Below are positions 8,428 to 15,288 of a DNA stretch of 64,000 nucleotides, piece by piece (position 1 is the first letter of the stretch; every line of letters starts with the position of its first letter). A program made the position numbers and the translations under genes. The notes beneath the pieces were generated by a model, which was not told the origin of the DNA, made no database searches, and saw only the letters and a program-made list of their open reading frames with translations. This DNA comes from Brevibacillus fluminis (GTDB lineage: Bacteria > Bacillota > Bacilli > Brevibacillales > Brevibacillaceae), in NCBI RefSeq assembly GCF_003710825.1, contig NZ_RHHQ01000003.1, positions 267,418 to 331,417 of the forward strand, read 5' to 3'.

Positions 8428-8453
8428 TTGAACTAACGAACCCGTTAGTTCAA
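8428..8453. other. Cassette site 1 (perfect palindrome, array end)
   Basis: TTGAACTAACG, four bases, CGTTAGTTCAA: a perfect 11-4-11 inverted repeat, the size of a simple tyrosine-recombinase site. It lies 3' of the last gene of the array and just inside the transposon left end. Confidence 0.65.
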
Positions 8454-8482
8454 TTCTTTATGAAAAACTGGCTATCTTCGAA

Positions 8483-8890
8483 TTAAATAACAAAATCAGT
8501 GTTATTAATTTTATTATATTCTTCAACTAATTCTTCATAGAGCCCCTTTTGTTTCCGTAACATCCATTCAAATAAAGTCATAACACTCTCGAAAATGTCC
8601 GGTTTAATTCTGTAAGGTATTGCTCTCCGAGTTATTTCATCCTCAACTAAATGTTCATAAAACCCAACACAGATGGCGTTATTTAAATAATTACTTCTTC
8701 GATATTGATAAAAACACCATTCAGCGTAGTTATAGATTTTATCAAGATCTTCATCATCATTATTCAAATGGGACTTAACAACCCTGTTTCTAAGTTCAAA
8801 TATTAATGAATAAACCGTATCATCCCTGCCTATGAAACTAAATCTTATATCGTAGAACAATTCTAATCCCTTTCTCCTCCAAGCACTCAT
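8483..8890 (-). CDS. Cassette protein, DUF7674/immunity-like
   Basis: A 135-residue, soluble, acidic all-alpha protein. The central block WCFYQYRRSNYLNNAICVGF-YEHL resembles small immunity-type families such as DUF7674; the family name is from memory. It is last in the minus-strand array, with no promoter visible close by and the palindromic site 30 bases 3' of its stop. Such stand-alone small genes are usual integron cargo. AAGGATGG lies upstream of the ATG at 8890. Confidence 0.6.
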   Translation of the reverse strand: MSAWRRKGLELFYDIRFSFIGRDDTVYSLIFELRNRVVKSHLNNDDEDLDKIYNYAEWCFYQYRRSNYLNNAICVGFYEHLVEDEITRRAIPYRIKPDIFESVMTLFEWMLRKQKGLYEELVEEYNKINNTDFVI

Positions 8891-8997
8891 AATCGTCCAT
8901 CCTTATGATTTATTAAAGAGCTTTTAATTGGTTTTATTGTTATTCTTTGAATATTCCCGGTATTTCATTTAACTGAGGTATTCGCGAAGTAACTTAG

Positions 8998-9079
8998 ACT
9001 ATCCTGTCCCATAGCGTAGACAAGGGCTGTAACGCGGCAGCCCTCCCCCATAATATTGAACTATCGTACCTGTTAGCTT
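8998..9079. other. Cassette site 2 (two cores plus hairpin)
   Basis: Core B ACTATCCTGTCCCATAG (8998-9014), a stem AGGGCTG/CAGCCCT (9023-9029 with 9038-9044), then core A TTGAACTATCGTACCTGTTAG (ending at about 9076). It begins about 10 bases 3' of the stop of the gene at 9090. Confidence 0.65.
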
Positions 9080-9089
9080 GACAACAAGT

Positions 9090-9404
9090 CTATTCAAAAT
9101 CTCCATCTTCCCACATATGAATCCCCATGCATAAACCATCACCGTCTGGGGCCAATTCGATTTCTTCTAGATATTCTCTTGTATTTTGATCAAATACTCT
9201 TGCAACCAATGCAAATTCAACGCCATGATCCTTATCGATTCTACTGTCAATAACTCCATCTAATAGCATCATAAAACCATACAAGGTATCACTAATAGCT
9301 TTTTCAGCAGTTTGTTTTTCCTCCAAAGTGCAATTAGCATTAATTCTCTCTTTTGCGTATCCTTTAACTTCATCCATTAGTGTCATGCCGAAGAAATTCC
9401 CCAT
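9090..9404 (-). CDS. Cassette protein, duplicate with a lost start codon
   Basis: The 104 readable residues are almost identical to residues 20-123 of the protein at 10191-10562. The upstream codons still read SESIYKDWPSDEHARWIK in frame, but the position of the original ATG holds ATA, so the natural start is lost by one base change. Translation could restart at ATG 9404 without a good ribosome site, giving an N-terminally short protein, or use ATA poorly. The product is unknown; it is acidic, with ELAPDGDGLCMGIHMWEDG at the C-terminus. It is probably a decaying copy. Confidence 0.6.
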   Translation of the reverse strand: MGNFFGMTLMDEVKGYAKERINANCTLEEKQTAEKAISDTLYGFMMLLDGVIDSRIDKDHGVEFALVARVFDQNTREYLEEIELAPDGDGLCMGIHMWEDGDFE

Positions 9405-9504
9405 TTTGATCCATCTCGCATGTTCATCGGATGGCCAATCTTTATAAATGCTTTCTGATATTTTACATCATCATCCTTCTATGCTTTTAATAAGGAACCT
9501 ATTA

Positions 9505-9530
9505 TTGAACTATCGATCCCGTTAGCGTAA
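9505..9530. other. Cassette site 3 (single core)
   Basis: TTGAACTATCG, ATCC, CGTTAGCGTAA: an imperfect 11-4-11 inverted repeat, 10 bases 3' of the stop of the SnoaL-like gene at 9540. No second core or hairpin. Confidence 0.6.
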
Positions 9531-9539
9531 AGCTTTGTC

Positions 9540-9989
9540 TTATTTATTATATTCTGAATGACCAAGTGCTGCGTTAATTAAAGCAGTATCGAAATAATAA
9601 GGAAATGCTTCGATAACTAAATCGTCCTTAATTTTTAAGATTTGAGCGAAAGGTAATCGAACTTCTTTTTCAGATTGTCTTGCCTTAGCCACTAAAGTAC
9701 ACCCCATAAAAAGGGTGTCACCATCTAGTGTAGCAACCATGTTCTCGACGTTCATGGAACTCCACGTATTATGCATAGTATTAAAGAGGCTTCCGAGTTC
9801 TTCATAACCACTCCAATCCCCCGGATAAGGAAGAGATGCAGGCTCATGAACAACGATATCGGGGTGAAACGCAGATTTAAGACCGCTGAAGTCATTTCCA
9901 TCCGAACGCATAAATTCCATTTCGGCTGAAAACATTCGATTTAATATTTCCATTGCCCTTGTGCTGTTGTCGCTTAATTTATTATTCAT
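9540..9989 (-). CDS. SnoaL/NTF2-like cassette protein
   Basis: A 149-residue protein with the cone-shaped NTF2/SnoaL-like pattern: an N-terminal helix (STRAMEILNRMFSAEMEF), the early HPDIVVHEPASLPYPGDWSG loop, and a C-terminal sheet (FAQILKIKDDLVIEAFPYYFD). Members are enzymes or ligand-binding proteins, so substrate and role are open. ATG 9989 has GGAGGATT upstream. It lies between the two near-identical cassettes, which fits insertion between, or duplication around, it. Confidence 0.75.
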   Translation of the reverse strand: MNNKLSDNSTRAMEILNRMFSAEMEFMRSDGNDFSGLKSAFHPDIVVHEPASLPYPGDWSGYEELGSLFNTMHNTWSSMNVENMVATLDGDTLFMGCTLVAKARQSEKEVRLPFAQILKIKDDLVIEAFPYYFDTALINAALGHSEYNK

Positions 9990-10098
9990 TCATATAATCC
10001 TCCATTCATTTTGACCTCCGCTTCGTCTTAATTATAGAACATAGGATCTTTCGATTTGTTGCCGTTATATTCCCACGGAATTGATGCGTAAGATTATA

Positions 10099-10185
10099 AA
10101 CTGCCCGATACTTCAACGGAAAACGACAGCCGTTCGTTAGCGGCTGCCGTCGTATTTTTGAACTATCGATCCCCGTAGTCTAACA
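10099..10185. other. Cassette site 4 (two cores plus long bulged hairpin)
   Basis: Core B AACTGCCCGATACTTCAACG (10099-10118), stem ACGACAGCCG (10123-10132) with CGGCTGCCGTCGT (10141-10153, three-base bulge), core A TTGAACTATCGATCCCCGTAG (10158-10178). GATACTTCAA in core B also pairs with TTGAACTATC in core A, so the whole site can fold into one long imperfect hairpin, as attC sites do. Confidence 0.65.
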
Positions 10186-10190
10186 ACAAG

Positions 10191-10562
10191 TCATTCAAAT
10201 TCTCCATCTTCCCACATATGAATACCCATGCATAAACCATCACCGTCTGGGGCCAATTCGATTTCTTCTAGATATTCTCTTGTATTTTGATCAAATACTC
10301 TTGCAACCAATGCAAATTCAACGCCATGATCCTTATCGATTCTACTGTCAATAACTCCATCTAATAGCATCATAAAACCATACAAGGTATCACTAATAGC
10401 TTTTTCAGCAGTTTGTTTTTCCTCCATAGTGCAATTAGCATTAATTCTCTCTTTTGCGTATTCTTTAACTTCATCCATTAGTGTCTTGCCGAAGAAATGC
10501 CCCATTTTGATCCATCTCGCATGTTCATCGGAAGGCCAATCTTTATAAATGCTTTCTGACAT
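10191..10562 (-). CDS. Cassette protein of unknown function, intact copy
   Basis: A 123-residue acidic protein that I do not recognise. It starts at an ATG (10562) with AAGGATG upstream and reads SESIYKDWPSDEHARWIK at the N-terminus. The body is alpha-helical (LMDEVKEYAKERINANCTME) followed by a beta-rich C-terminus ending MWEDGEFE. The segment 10191-10610 is nearly the same as 9090-9510, so one cassette has been duplicated recently. Confidence 0.65.
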   Translation of the reverse strand: MSESIYKDWPSDEHARWIKMGHFFGKTLMDEVKEYAKERINANCTMEEKQTAEKAISDTLYGFMMLLDGVIDSRIDKDHGVEFALVARVFDQNTREYLEEIELAPDGDGLCMGIHMWEDGEFE

Positions 10563-10605
10563 TTTACATCATCATCCTTCTATGCGTTTAATAAGGAACC
10601 TATTG

Positions 10606-10632
10606 TTGAACTATCGATCTCCGTTTGTTCAA
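10606..10632. other. Cassette site 5 (single core)
   Basis: TTGAACTATCGATCTCCG followed by TTTGTTCAA: arms TTGAAC and GTTCAA are inverted. It lies 57 bases 3' of the stop of the gene at 10689. Confidence 0.55.
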
Positions 10633-10688
10633 TAGTGAGGATATAACCCACATACTTCGATTTACAATTTAGGAATGGTATTTCCCTA

Positions 10689-11144
10689 CTATTCAATTGC
10701 CAGGTTTTCCTTAAGGAACTTTTCTATATTTTTTTGATACTGCTCTAGATCAGGAAAGATTCCATCTAGTGCCAACTCATAATCACCTGTCAATCTATAG
10801 AGATAGCTATGCCACTTATGATCATGCCCAACATAATTGGAGAGACGATAAAGATAATTGCAAACATCTTCCATGGTTAATTCTCCAGAGAAGTAACTCT
10901 CTGCAATGATTCCAACCACCTGACTTAAAACATTTTCTTCACCAGCTTCATAACACATACCTAAAAGAATGTTTGGTATATCTTCTGCTCTTCTCACCAT
11001 GGAGAGATCAAATAATTGCTGGGGAATCTCAGTCAAATTGAGTTTAACAATCATTGAGTCAGCCCAAGCTACCACTTGTTCTTTTTTAAAGAAGTGAATG
11101 CAATATCCAATATAATAAACTTTGACTTCTTCATGTGATAGCAT
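10689..11144 (-). CDS. Cassette protein of unknown function (helical, immunity-like)
   Basis: A 151-residue, mainly helical, acidic protein with no known motif that I can place. Aromatic-rich stretches (EVKVYYIGYCIHFFKKEQ and GHDHKWHSYLYRLTG) and the lack of catalytic signature fit the look of small toxin-immunity proteins. ATG 11144 has AAAGGGTGG close upstream. No partner gene is next to it. Confidence 0.55.
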   Translation of the reverse strand: MLSHEEVKVYYIGYCIHFFKKEQVVAWADSMIVKLNLTEIPQQLFDLSMVRRAEDIPNILLGMCYEAGEENVLSQVVGIIAESYFSGELTMEDVCNYLYRLSNYVGHDHKWHSYLYRLTGDYELALDGIFPDLEQYQKNIEKFLKENLAIE

Positions 11145-11214
11145 ATTACCACCCTTTTAAAGAAAGGTAGGCTACCGATTGATCAATCACCGACAGTCTC
11201 TCTTTATATTTATT

Positions 11215-11240
11215 GCTCTGTCGATCCCTTTAGTTCAACG
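11215..11240. other. Cassette site 6 (degenerate single core)
   Basis: GCTCTGTCGATCCCTTTAGT, then TCAACG, keeps TCGATCCC and TTAG of the consensus core and lies 11 bases 3' of the NUDIX stop. Confidence 0.5.
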
Positions 11241-11250
11241 AACTAGTGTT

Positions 11251-11709
11251 TCAAACTCTAAGTATATCTATATTTCCATTAAGCAAATCTTCAAAGACTG
11301 GTCTTTGGACTTTGTTTATTTGATCCAGTGAGATATCATCTATATTCCAGAACTGTAATTTCAACGATTCGCAAAGATCATCCTGAAATAGTATCGTATC
11401 CCCATTTCCTGATAAATGCTCATTGTAATTAGTCATAGCATTAAATAGAAACATGACGAAAACAACCTTGTTACCATCGGGGTAGGTGTATTCCATTCTA
11501 GGTCCGCTATATATTGCGTACAATTCACAGTCCTTAACAGTTAATCCTGTTTCCTCAAAAACTTCTCGGATCATTGTCTCTTGTATAGTCTCACCGGGAT
11601 TCATGCCTCCACCTGGCAATCCCCAATCTCCGTAATCAGATCTCTGCTGTAATAAGATTCTGCCCTTACTATCCCTTATTATCGCTCCGCCAGTCACAAC
11701 AATCTTCAT
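11251..11709 (-). CDS. NUDIX hydrolase
   Basis: A 152-residue enzyme hydrolysing a nucleoside diphosphate linked to another group. The NUDIX box GX5EX7REUXEEXGU is complete in GGMNPGETIQETMIREVFEE followed by TGL (about residues 33-55), so the metal-binding glutamates are present. A beta strand precedes it (VTGGAIIRDSKGRILLQQRS). Substrate cannot be told; sequence around GLTVKDCELYAIYSGPRMEY suggests a MutT/ADP-ribose-type member. NUDIX genes are frequent integron cargo. GGGAG lies nine bases before the ATG. Confidence 0.92.
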   Translation of the reverse strand: MKIVVTGGAIIRDSKGRILLQQRSDYGDWGLPGGGMNPGETIQETMIREVFEETGLTVKDCELYAIYSGPRMEYTYPDGNKVVFVMFLFNAMTNYNEHLSGNGDTILFQDDLCESLKLQFWNIDDISLDQINKVQRPVFEDLLNGNIDILRV

Positions 11710-11797
11710 TAACTGTTACTCCCTACTTGGTTAATTATTCCACAAGCATTCGTGATTGTGCGGGAAAAACCCTTCCAGGAACTGGGTTTATTGGGGT

Positions 11798-11885
11798 TAT
11801 CCTGCCCGTTAGCGTAGAAAAGGCAGCCGGTCGTTAAGGCTACCTTTATGTTTGGATTTTTGAACTATTGATCTCGTTAACTGAA
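11798..11885. other. Cassette site 7 (two cores plus hairpin)
   Basis: Core B TATCCTGCCCGTTAGCGTAG (11798-11817), stem AAAGGCAGCC/GGCTACCTTT (11819-11828 with 11838-11847, one mismatch), core A TTGAACTATTGATCTCGTTA (11860-11879). It begins a few bases 3' of the next gene's stop at 11889. Confidence 0.65.
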
Positions 11886-11888
11886 TAA

Positions 11889-12341
11889 TCAGCAATCGCG
11901 ATGTCTAAAGTTATCCCAATAATTTTTGCAAATTATTTTTAAGTCTTCAAGTGAACTCGGATTACGCTCAGGGTCATAAATGTTAATTTCACTTGCCTTA
12001 ACGTTAAGATATCCGAAGGACTGCCCTCCGTCGACACTGCAAAATATCTTTACCTTATCCTCACTAATATCTGTCTTCAAGATTTCAATATCAAGTTTGT
12101 TTAGTTCTTTAAAGTCTTGAATTATCTCTTTCGTGTCAACGTCTTCTAAGTACAACTCAGCAGGATAAATAAGTTTTATGATAATGCTTCTAAACTGAGG
12201 CTTAATTCGTTCGGCGAGATACATTATGTCGACGGTAAATTCAATCCCATCAACGGATTCCTTAATGTCTTCTATACCACCATCGTGGAAAATACTGAAA
12301 AGCATTTCCTGGTTCTCTAAGTTCAAATTCATCTCCTCCAC
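11889..12341 (-). CDS. Cassette protein of unknown function (FHDGxI type)
   Basis: A 150-residue acidic protein. The N-terminal MLFSIFHDGGIEDIKE followed by GIEFTVDIMYLAERIKP is a pattern I associate with small immunity-like families, but I cannot name it. No membrane segment or catalytic motif. The start is uncertain: GTG 12341, ATG 12332 and TTG 12326 are in frame, and GGAGGAG is best spaced for TTG 12326. Fewer than 60 bases separate it from the gene upstream. Confidence 0.6.
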   Translation of the reverse strand: MEEMNLNLENQEMLFSIFHDGGIEDIKESVDGIEFTVDIMYLAERIKPQFRSIIIKLIYPAELYLEDVDTKEIIQDFKELNKLDIEILKTDISEDKVKIFCSVDGGQSFGYLNVKASEINIYDPERNPSSLEDLKIICKNYWDNFRHRDC

Positions 12342-12366
12342 TAATCCGACTAATTACAAAACCACG

Positions 12367-12384
12367 CTATCGATCCCGTTAGTG
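12367..12384. other. Cassette site 8 (single core)
   Basis: CTATCGATCCCGTTAGTG matches the consensus core exactly over CTATCGATCCCGTTAG, 11 bases 3' of the next gene's stop. Confidence 0.6.
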
Positions 12385-12394
12385 TAAGCAGAAA

Positions 12395-12601
12395 CTATTC
12401 CTTAAAGTTATAGTGACTGCAATCGGGACATATAATAGCAGCTTGAGATAGGTCAATTGGCTTTCCAATTTCAGATTCTAATGACTTAAGAATCGACTTA
12501 TTAACCATCTGTTCAAGAACTGCATTAATATCGTAGCAATCCCCCATCCAAAGCGAGCGTAGTAAAAGTGGACAATCGTACATATTCTTATCGTCACTCA
12601 A
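12395..12601 (-). CDS. Small cassette protein with a C-terminal CxxC
   Basis: A 68-residue protein starting at TTG 12601 with GGAGG eight bases upstream. The C-terminal IICPDCSHYNF holds a single CxxC and, with the early Cys, could bind zinc or form a disulfide. No other features; function unknown. It is the smallest gene in the array. Confidence 0.55.
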   Translation of the reverse strand: MSDDKNMYDCPLLLRSLWMGDCYDINAVLEQMVNKSILKSLESEIGKPIDLSQAAIICPDCSHYNFKE

Positions 12602-12662
12602 AGAAGAAACCTCCTACCAATCGATACCGGTAGTTCTTAAAGAAGTATTTCGGTGTCGTTTA

Positions 12663-12688
12663 TTGAATAATTGTACTCGTTACTTTAA
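12663..12688. other. Cassette site 9 (degenerate core)
   Basis: TTGAATAATTGTACTCGTTA then CTTTAA keeps the TTGAA, TACTCGTTA layout of the core at 13308 and lies 18 bases 3' of the next gene's stop. ATCGATACCGGTAGTTC at 12618-12634 may be its second core. Confidence 0.5.
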
Positions 12689-12705
12689 TGAAACGTCGGT
12701 TGTAC

Positions 12706-13173
12706 TTAGATTCCGAAATGAATAATAAATTGATTATTGTTTGAAGCTTTAACAGCTAAGCCAATCAAATTTTCTAATTCACTTTGCATTGTTTCTCGCT
12801 TCATCCGATTTCTCGTTTGCTCCCAGTAGCCTTCTTCATTCTCCTCTTCTTTCCAAACGATATCTCCTCTTATACTAAATGTGTCTGGTGCTTCTTCGAT
12901 TAATTTAAGCCACTTACCTAATATCTTTATTAGCTTCTCTGCCCCTGGCTTATTAATAACAGTTACCCCATAGTAATTTAACCCCTTGTCACTTTCTTTT
13001 GTTTCGGGGTTATATGAAGGTAACCAGTTCAAGAAGTCCATCATGTACTGGATAATATCATCTGACACTTCAGACTTTTCATCCCATGTATACCGATTAG
13101 TTCTGTACCATTCATATCTGTAATTCAAATCAAAATCGTTGCTAATAAGAAAAAACTCGTGGGTTAAACTCAT
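12706..13173 (-). CDS. Cassette protein of unknown function
   Basis: A 155-residue protein with AAGGTGAT just before ATG 13173. An N-terminal beta region (HEFFLISNDFDLNYRYEWY) is followed by a helical middle (GAEKLIKILGKWLKLIEEAP) and a C-terminus ending QFIIHFGI. I recognise no domain. Acidic and soluble, it fits the general look of the other cassette proteins. Confidence 0.6.
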   Translation of the reverse strand: MSLTHEFFLISNDFDLNYRYEWYRTNRYTWDEKSEVSDDIIQYMMDFLNWLPSYNPETKESDKGLNYYGVTVINKPGAEKLIKILGKWLKLIEEAPDTFSIRGDIVWKEEENEEGYWEQTRNRMKRETMQSELENLIGLAVKASNNNQFIIHFGI

Positions 13174-13240
13174 TTATATCACCTTGGATATCCCTTGTTA
13201 ATTTATTGGTCTTACAGAAACTAACATTATCACATATTGA

Positions 13241-13333
13241 AACTAAACCGCCCGTTAGATAAGCAAAGGCTGCCGGCATTAACACCAGCAGCCTCAATTT
13301 GTGTTTGTTCAACTATCGTACTCGTTAGCTTAA
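13241..13333. other. Cassette site 10 (two cores plus hairpin)
   Basis: Core B AACTAAACCGCCCGTTAGAT (13241-13260; GTTAGAT fits the integron GTTRRRY core), stem AGGCTGC/GCAGCCT (13267-13273 with 13288-13294), core A TTCAACTATCGTACTCGTTA (13308-13327). It begins 20 bases 3' of the first gene of the array. Confidence 0.65.
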
Positions 13334-13352
13334 TAGATCCTCCCTCGAACCT

Positions 13353-13862
13353 TTACCTTTTAATACCTAAAATTCTATAACTTTTATTTAACGATTCCTC
13401 ATTGATTTCACCTTTGCAAAATCGAAAATATTCATCTACAAAACCTTTAATTGGTGAGTTTTCGGCATTTAACAACGTATGTGGATTGGACCACTCCTCA
13501 AACCAATTAAATCCAAAAGATTGCAAAAATCTCATCAATTCACTTACACAATGATTTACAGATCCGTCATCTTGTGTGAATCCAAAACTAAATTCGGGTC
13601 TTAAAAAGTCACTATCTATTCCATTTAATGCAACTGCTTCAAAAGAATCGGCCAAGAATCGGACTCCTACGTGCACTCTGAAACTCGAATCAAAAGAAAA
13701 CTTATGTAAATGAATAAATTCAATTCGATCCTGCTTAATCCTCGTATAAAAAGTTGGTTTGGTCCTGATAAAACCAAATGGTTTTAAAGATAAAGCAAGC
13801 CTTTTCTTTATAAGTTCACTTACTTTTTTCTCTGTTGCTTTATCCACGGATTTGTCACTCAC
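13353..13862 (-). CDS. DUF4304-like cassette protein
   Basis: A 169-residue protein resembling DUF4304: an N-terminal helix with KKRLALSLKPFGFIRTKPTF, then strands RIEFIHLHKFSFDSSFRVHV and GVRFLADSFEA. Function of that family is unknown to me. It is the first gene of the array in the direction of transcription, nearest the transposon right end, where an outward or inward promoter would act on the whole array. The GTG start at 13862 is weakly supported by a ribosome site. Confidence 0.6.
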   Translation of the reverse strand: MSDKSVDKATEKKVSELIKKRLALSLKPFGFIRTKPTFYTRIKQDRIEFIHLHKFSFDSSFRVHVGVRFLADSFEAVALNGIDSDFLRPEFSFGFTQDDGSVNHCVSELMRFLQSFGFNWFEEWSNPHTLLNAENSPIKGFVDEYFRFCKGEINEESLNKSYRILGIKR

Positions 13863-13937
13863 CTTAATCTCATGTCATTGCTACCAAGTTGTAACTGGTA
13901 ACCATATTAAGCAGTTATTTCTATACCTGATTATCAT

Positions 13938-13957
13938 TATCCTGCCCGTTAGCTTAA
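13938..13957. other. Array 5' boundary site (attI-like position)
   Basis: TATCCTGCCCGTTAGCTTAA is a lone B-type core without hairpin, between the first gene's start and the right-end repeats. In an integron, this is where the primary insertion site would lie. Confidence 0.6.
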
Positions 13958-13968
13958 CTCAACTGCCA

Positions 13969-14034
13969 GTCTACAACTTTATTATTCAGTCTAATACTAT
14001 ATTATTTAGTCTAAAACTTTATTAACTCTGGACA
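13969..14034. repeat. Right end of the cassette transposon: three 20-bp repeats
   Basis: GTCT begins at 13969, 13989 and 14009; units read GTCTACAACTTTATTATTCA, GTCTAATACTATATTATTTA and GTCTAAAACTTTATTAACTC, closing with TGGACA at 14034. Confidence 0.88.
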
Positions 14035-14039
14035 CCTAG
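14035..14039. repeat. Target site duplication CCTAG (right copy)
   Basis: Identical to 8267-8271 and directly outside the ACA end. Confidence 0.9.
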
Positions 14040-14837
14040 AATGCTTTGAGAAAGCGAATTCCCTTGCCCCGCGGCCTTCGACAGCCAGTGTACAGCCTTA
14101 CCATAATCCTTAGGCACACCCGCGCCGTTCTTGTGGATGACGCCCAGTTGATGGGCCGCTTCGCCGTAACCCGCATCCGCCGAAAGCTCCAGCCATCTCA
14201 GCGCTTCCTTTACATTTCGCTTAACCGTCTTTCCTTCCCAGTAATGATTGTATAAACGAAATTGCGCAGCCTGGTCGCCGCCGTTCGCCGCTTCAAAGTC
14301 CTGTGTAAACTGCAACCGATCTCCACTGCCGGCTCGGGGCAGGAAGAAATGCGAAATCGGCTCCGGCGTCTTCGCCATGCAGCACACCTTATATTTCTTG
14401 CCACTTCCGCACGGACAAGGGTGGTTTTTTCCTGTAACGGGAGCTGGCGCCTTCACCGGCTCTGACGGTACCGCATCTGTCAGATCTCTTAATTCATTGA
14501 CGGCGAGCATATAGTCCTTCAGCCTTTGCTCCCGCAAGGAACTGATTTTAGCAAGCAACTCCGGTGAAACGTCGTTTTCCTCCACGTCGACGGGAAGATA
14601 AATAAAGGGATTATTCATCGGGTCCTCCAACTGAAGAGGCTGCAGTAAGCTTCGATCACCCGTTTGAATGTAATGTGTTAGAAGGCGATAAGCCTCCTCA
14701 GTCTGTGGGATATCTCTATAGTACATACTCCAAAGCGACAGTGAAATCAGTGCGAACCGTCGGTCATGTATTTGGGATAATAGAGCAAAGGAAGCGGTCC
14801 CATGATGATATTCATCAAAAAAACGCTGACTAGACAC
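14035..14837 (-). pseudogene. N-terminal part of the Sel1-repeat/SEC-C protein, broken at both ends
   Basis: It encodes a helical region, then the zinc-binding SEC-C motif HPCPCGSGKKYKVCC (about residues 140-155), then Sel1 repeats (AQFRLYNHYWEGKTVKRN, AAHQLGVIHKNGAGVPKD). It runs into the transposon end after SILGV. The 5' side is also damaged: a GTG at 14837 has no good ribosome site, and IS110-type coding sequence on the other strand begins within 30 bases. With the piece at 7843-8271 it makes one continuous frame. SEC-C plus Sel1 proteins are scaffold-like; the exact role is unknown. Confidence 0.88.
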
Positions 14838-14865
14838 GCTCTGTACCTTGCGGTAATTTGTGGGC

Positions 14866-15023
14866 TAAGACGCTCCTGCAATAAAAGATTAAAAGAATTC
14901 TACGACAAGAAACTCGAAGAAGGAAAACCATACAGAGTGGCAGTTATAGTTTGTGTAAACAAACTTCTTCATTGGATCTATGCCGTTTTAAGAAGCAAAC
15001 AATCTTTCCTTGATTTAGCCTAA
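14866..15023 (+). pseudogene. 3' remnant of an IS110-family transposase
   Basis: The last ~50 codons of a transposase: NKRLKEFYDKKLEEGKPYR and then VAVIVCVNKLLHWIYAVLRS match the C-terminal end of IS110/IS1111-type enzymes. The rest of the gene is missing; it abuts the broken 5' end of the Sel1 gene. It is a different IS110 member from the one at 317-1603. Confidence 0.75.
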
Positions 15024-15288
15024 ATCCCAAATGAGGCTAAAAAAAGAAAAGCCTTCCACTAATTTTCTGGAAGGATATTTGGCATGCGCATCTTTAGTAT
15101 ATCATCTGGTTTTTAAGAAATTTAGAGATAAACATTGACAAGATATTAGCTGGTTTTAGTTAAATTGATTCCAATAAGTCTCCTTATTATTTTTATTATT
15201 ACCAATTTAGTTAGCTTTAGTTCAACTAACCAATTATCAAGTGTCCAACACCATTCTTATCGTCTACACCTTATTCCAAGCAATATAA
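15024..15288. other. Short gap with IS remnant and a possible cassette site
   Basis: A hairpin around CCTTCCA...TGGAAGG (15050-15074) follows the transposase remnant. At 15210-15230, GTTAGCTTTAGTTCAACTAA then C has inverted GTTAG and CTAAC and the GTTCAACTA of the cassette core, about 60 bases 3' of the NTPase gene, comparable with site 5. Confidence 0.4.

Larger units (their letters stand above)
8272..14034. mobile_element. 5.76-kb TGT...ACA transposon carrying an integron-like cassette array
   Basis: Ends are TGTTCAGTGATAATAAAG at 8272 and, reading inward on the other strand, TGTCCAGAGTTAATAAAG at 14034. It is flanked by the 5-bp duplication CCTAG and interrupts a Sel1 gene whose frame is restored on its removal. 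The left end has three spaced repeats and the right end three abutting repeats at 20-bp steps, the asymmetry known for Tn7-like ends; Tn402 has a similar TGT/ACA, 5-bp-duplication layout. There is no transposase inside, so it must have moved in trans or lost it. Cargo: ten small minus-strand genes with intervening recombination-like sites. Confidence 0.88.

Noticed and set aside
8428..13333. Calling the intergenic sites canonical attC sites
   Set aside because: The two cores are direct repeats on one strand; R'' and R' of attC should be inverted. Only some cores fit GTTRRRY.
14802..14865. N-terminal part of the plus-strand frame that ends in the IS110 remnant
   Set aside because: It is antisense to the Sel1 gene; only the part from about 14866 resembles a transposase.
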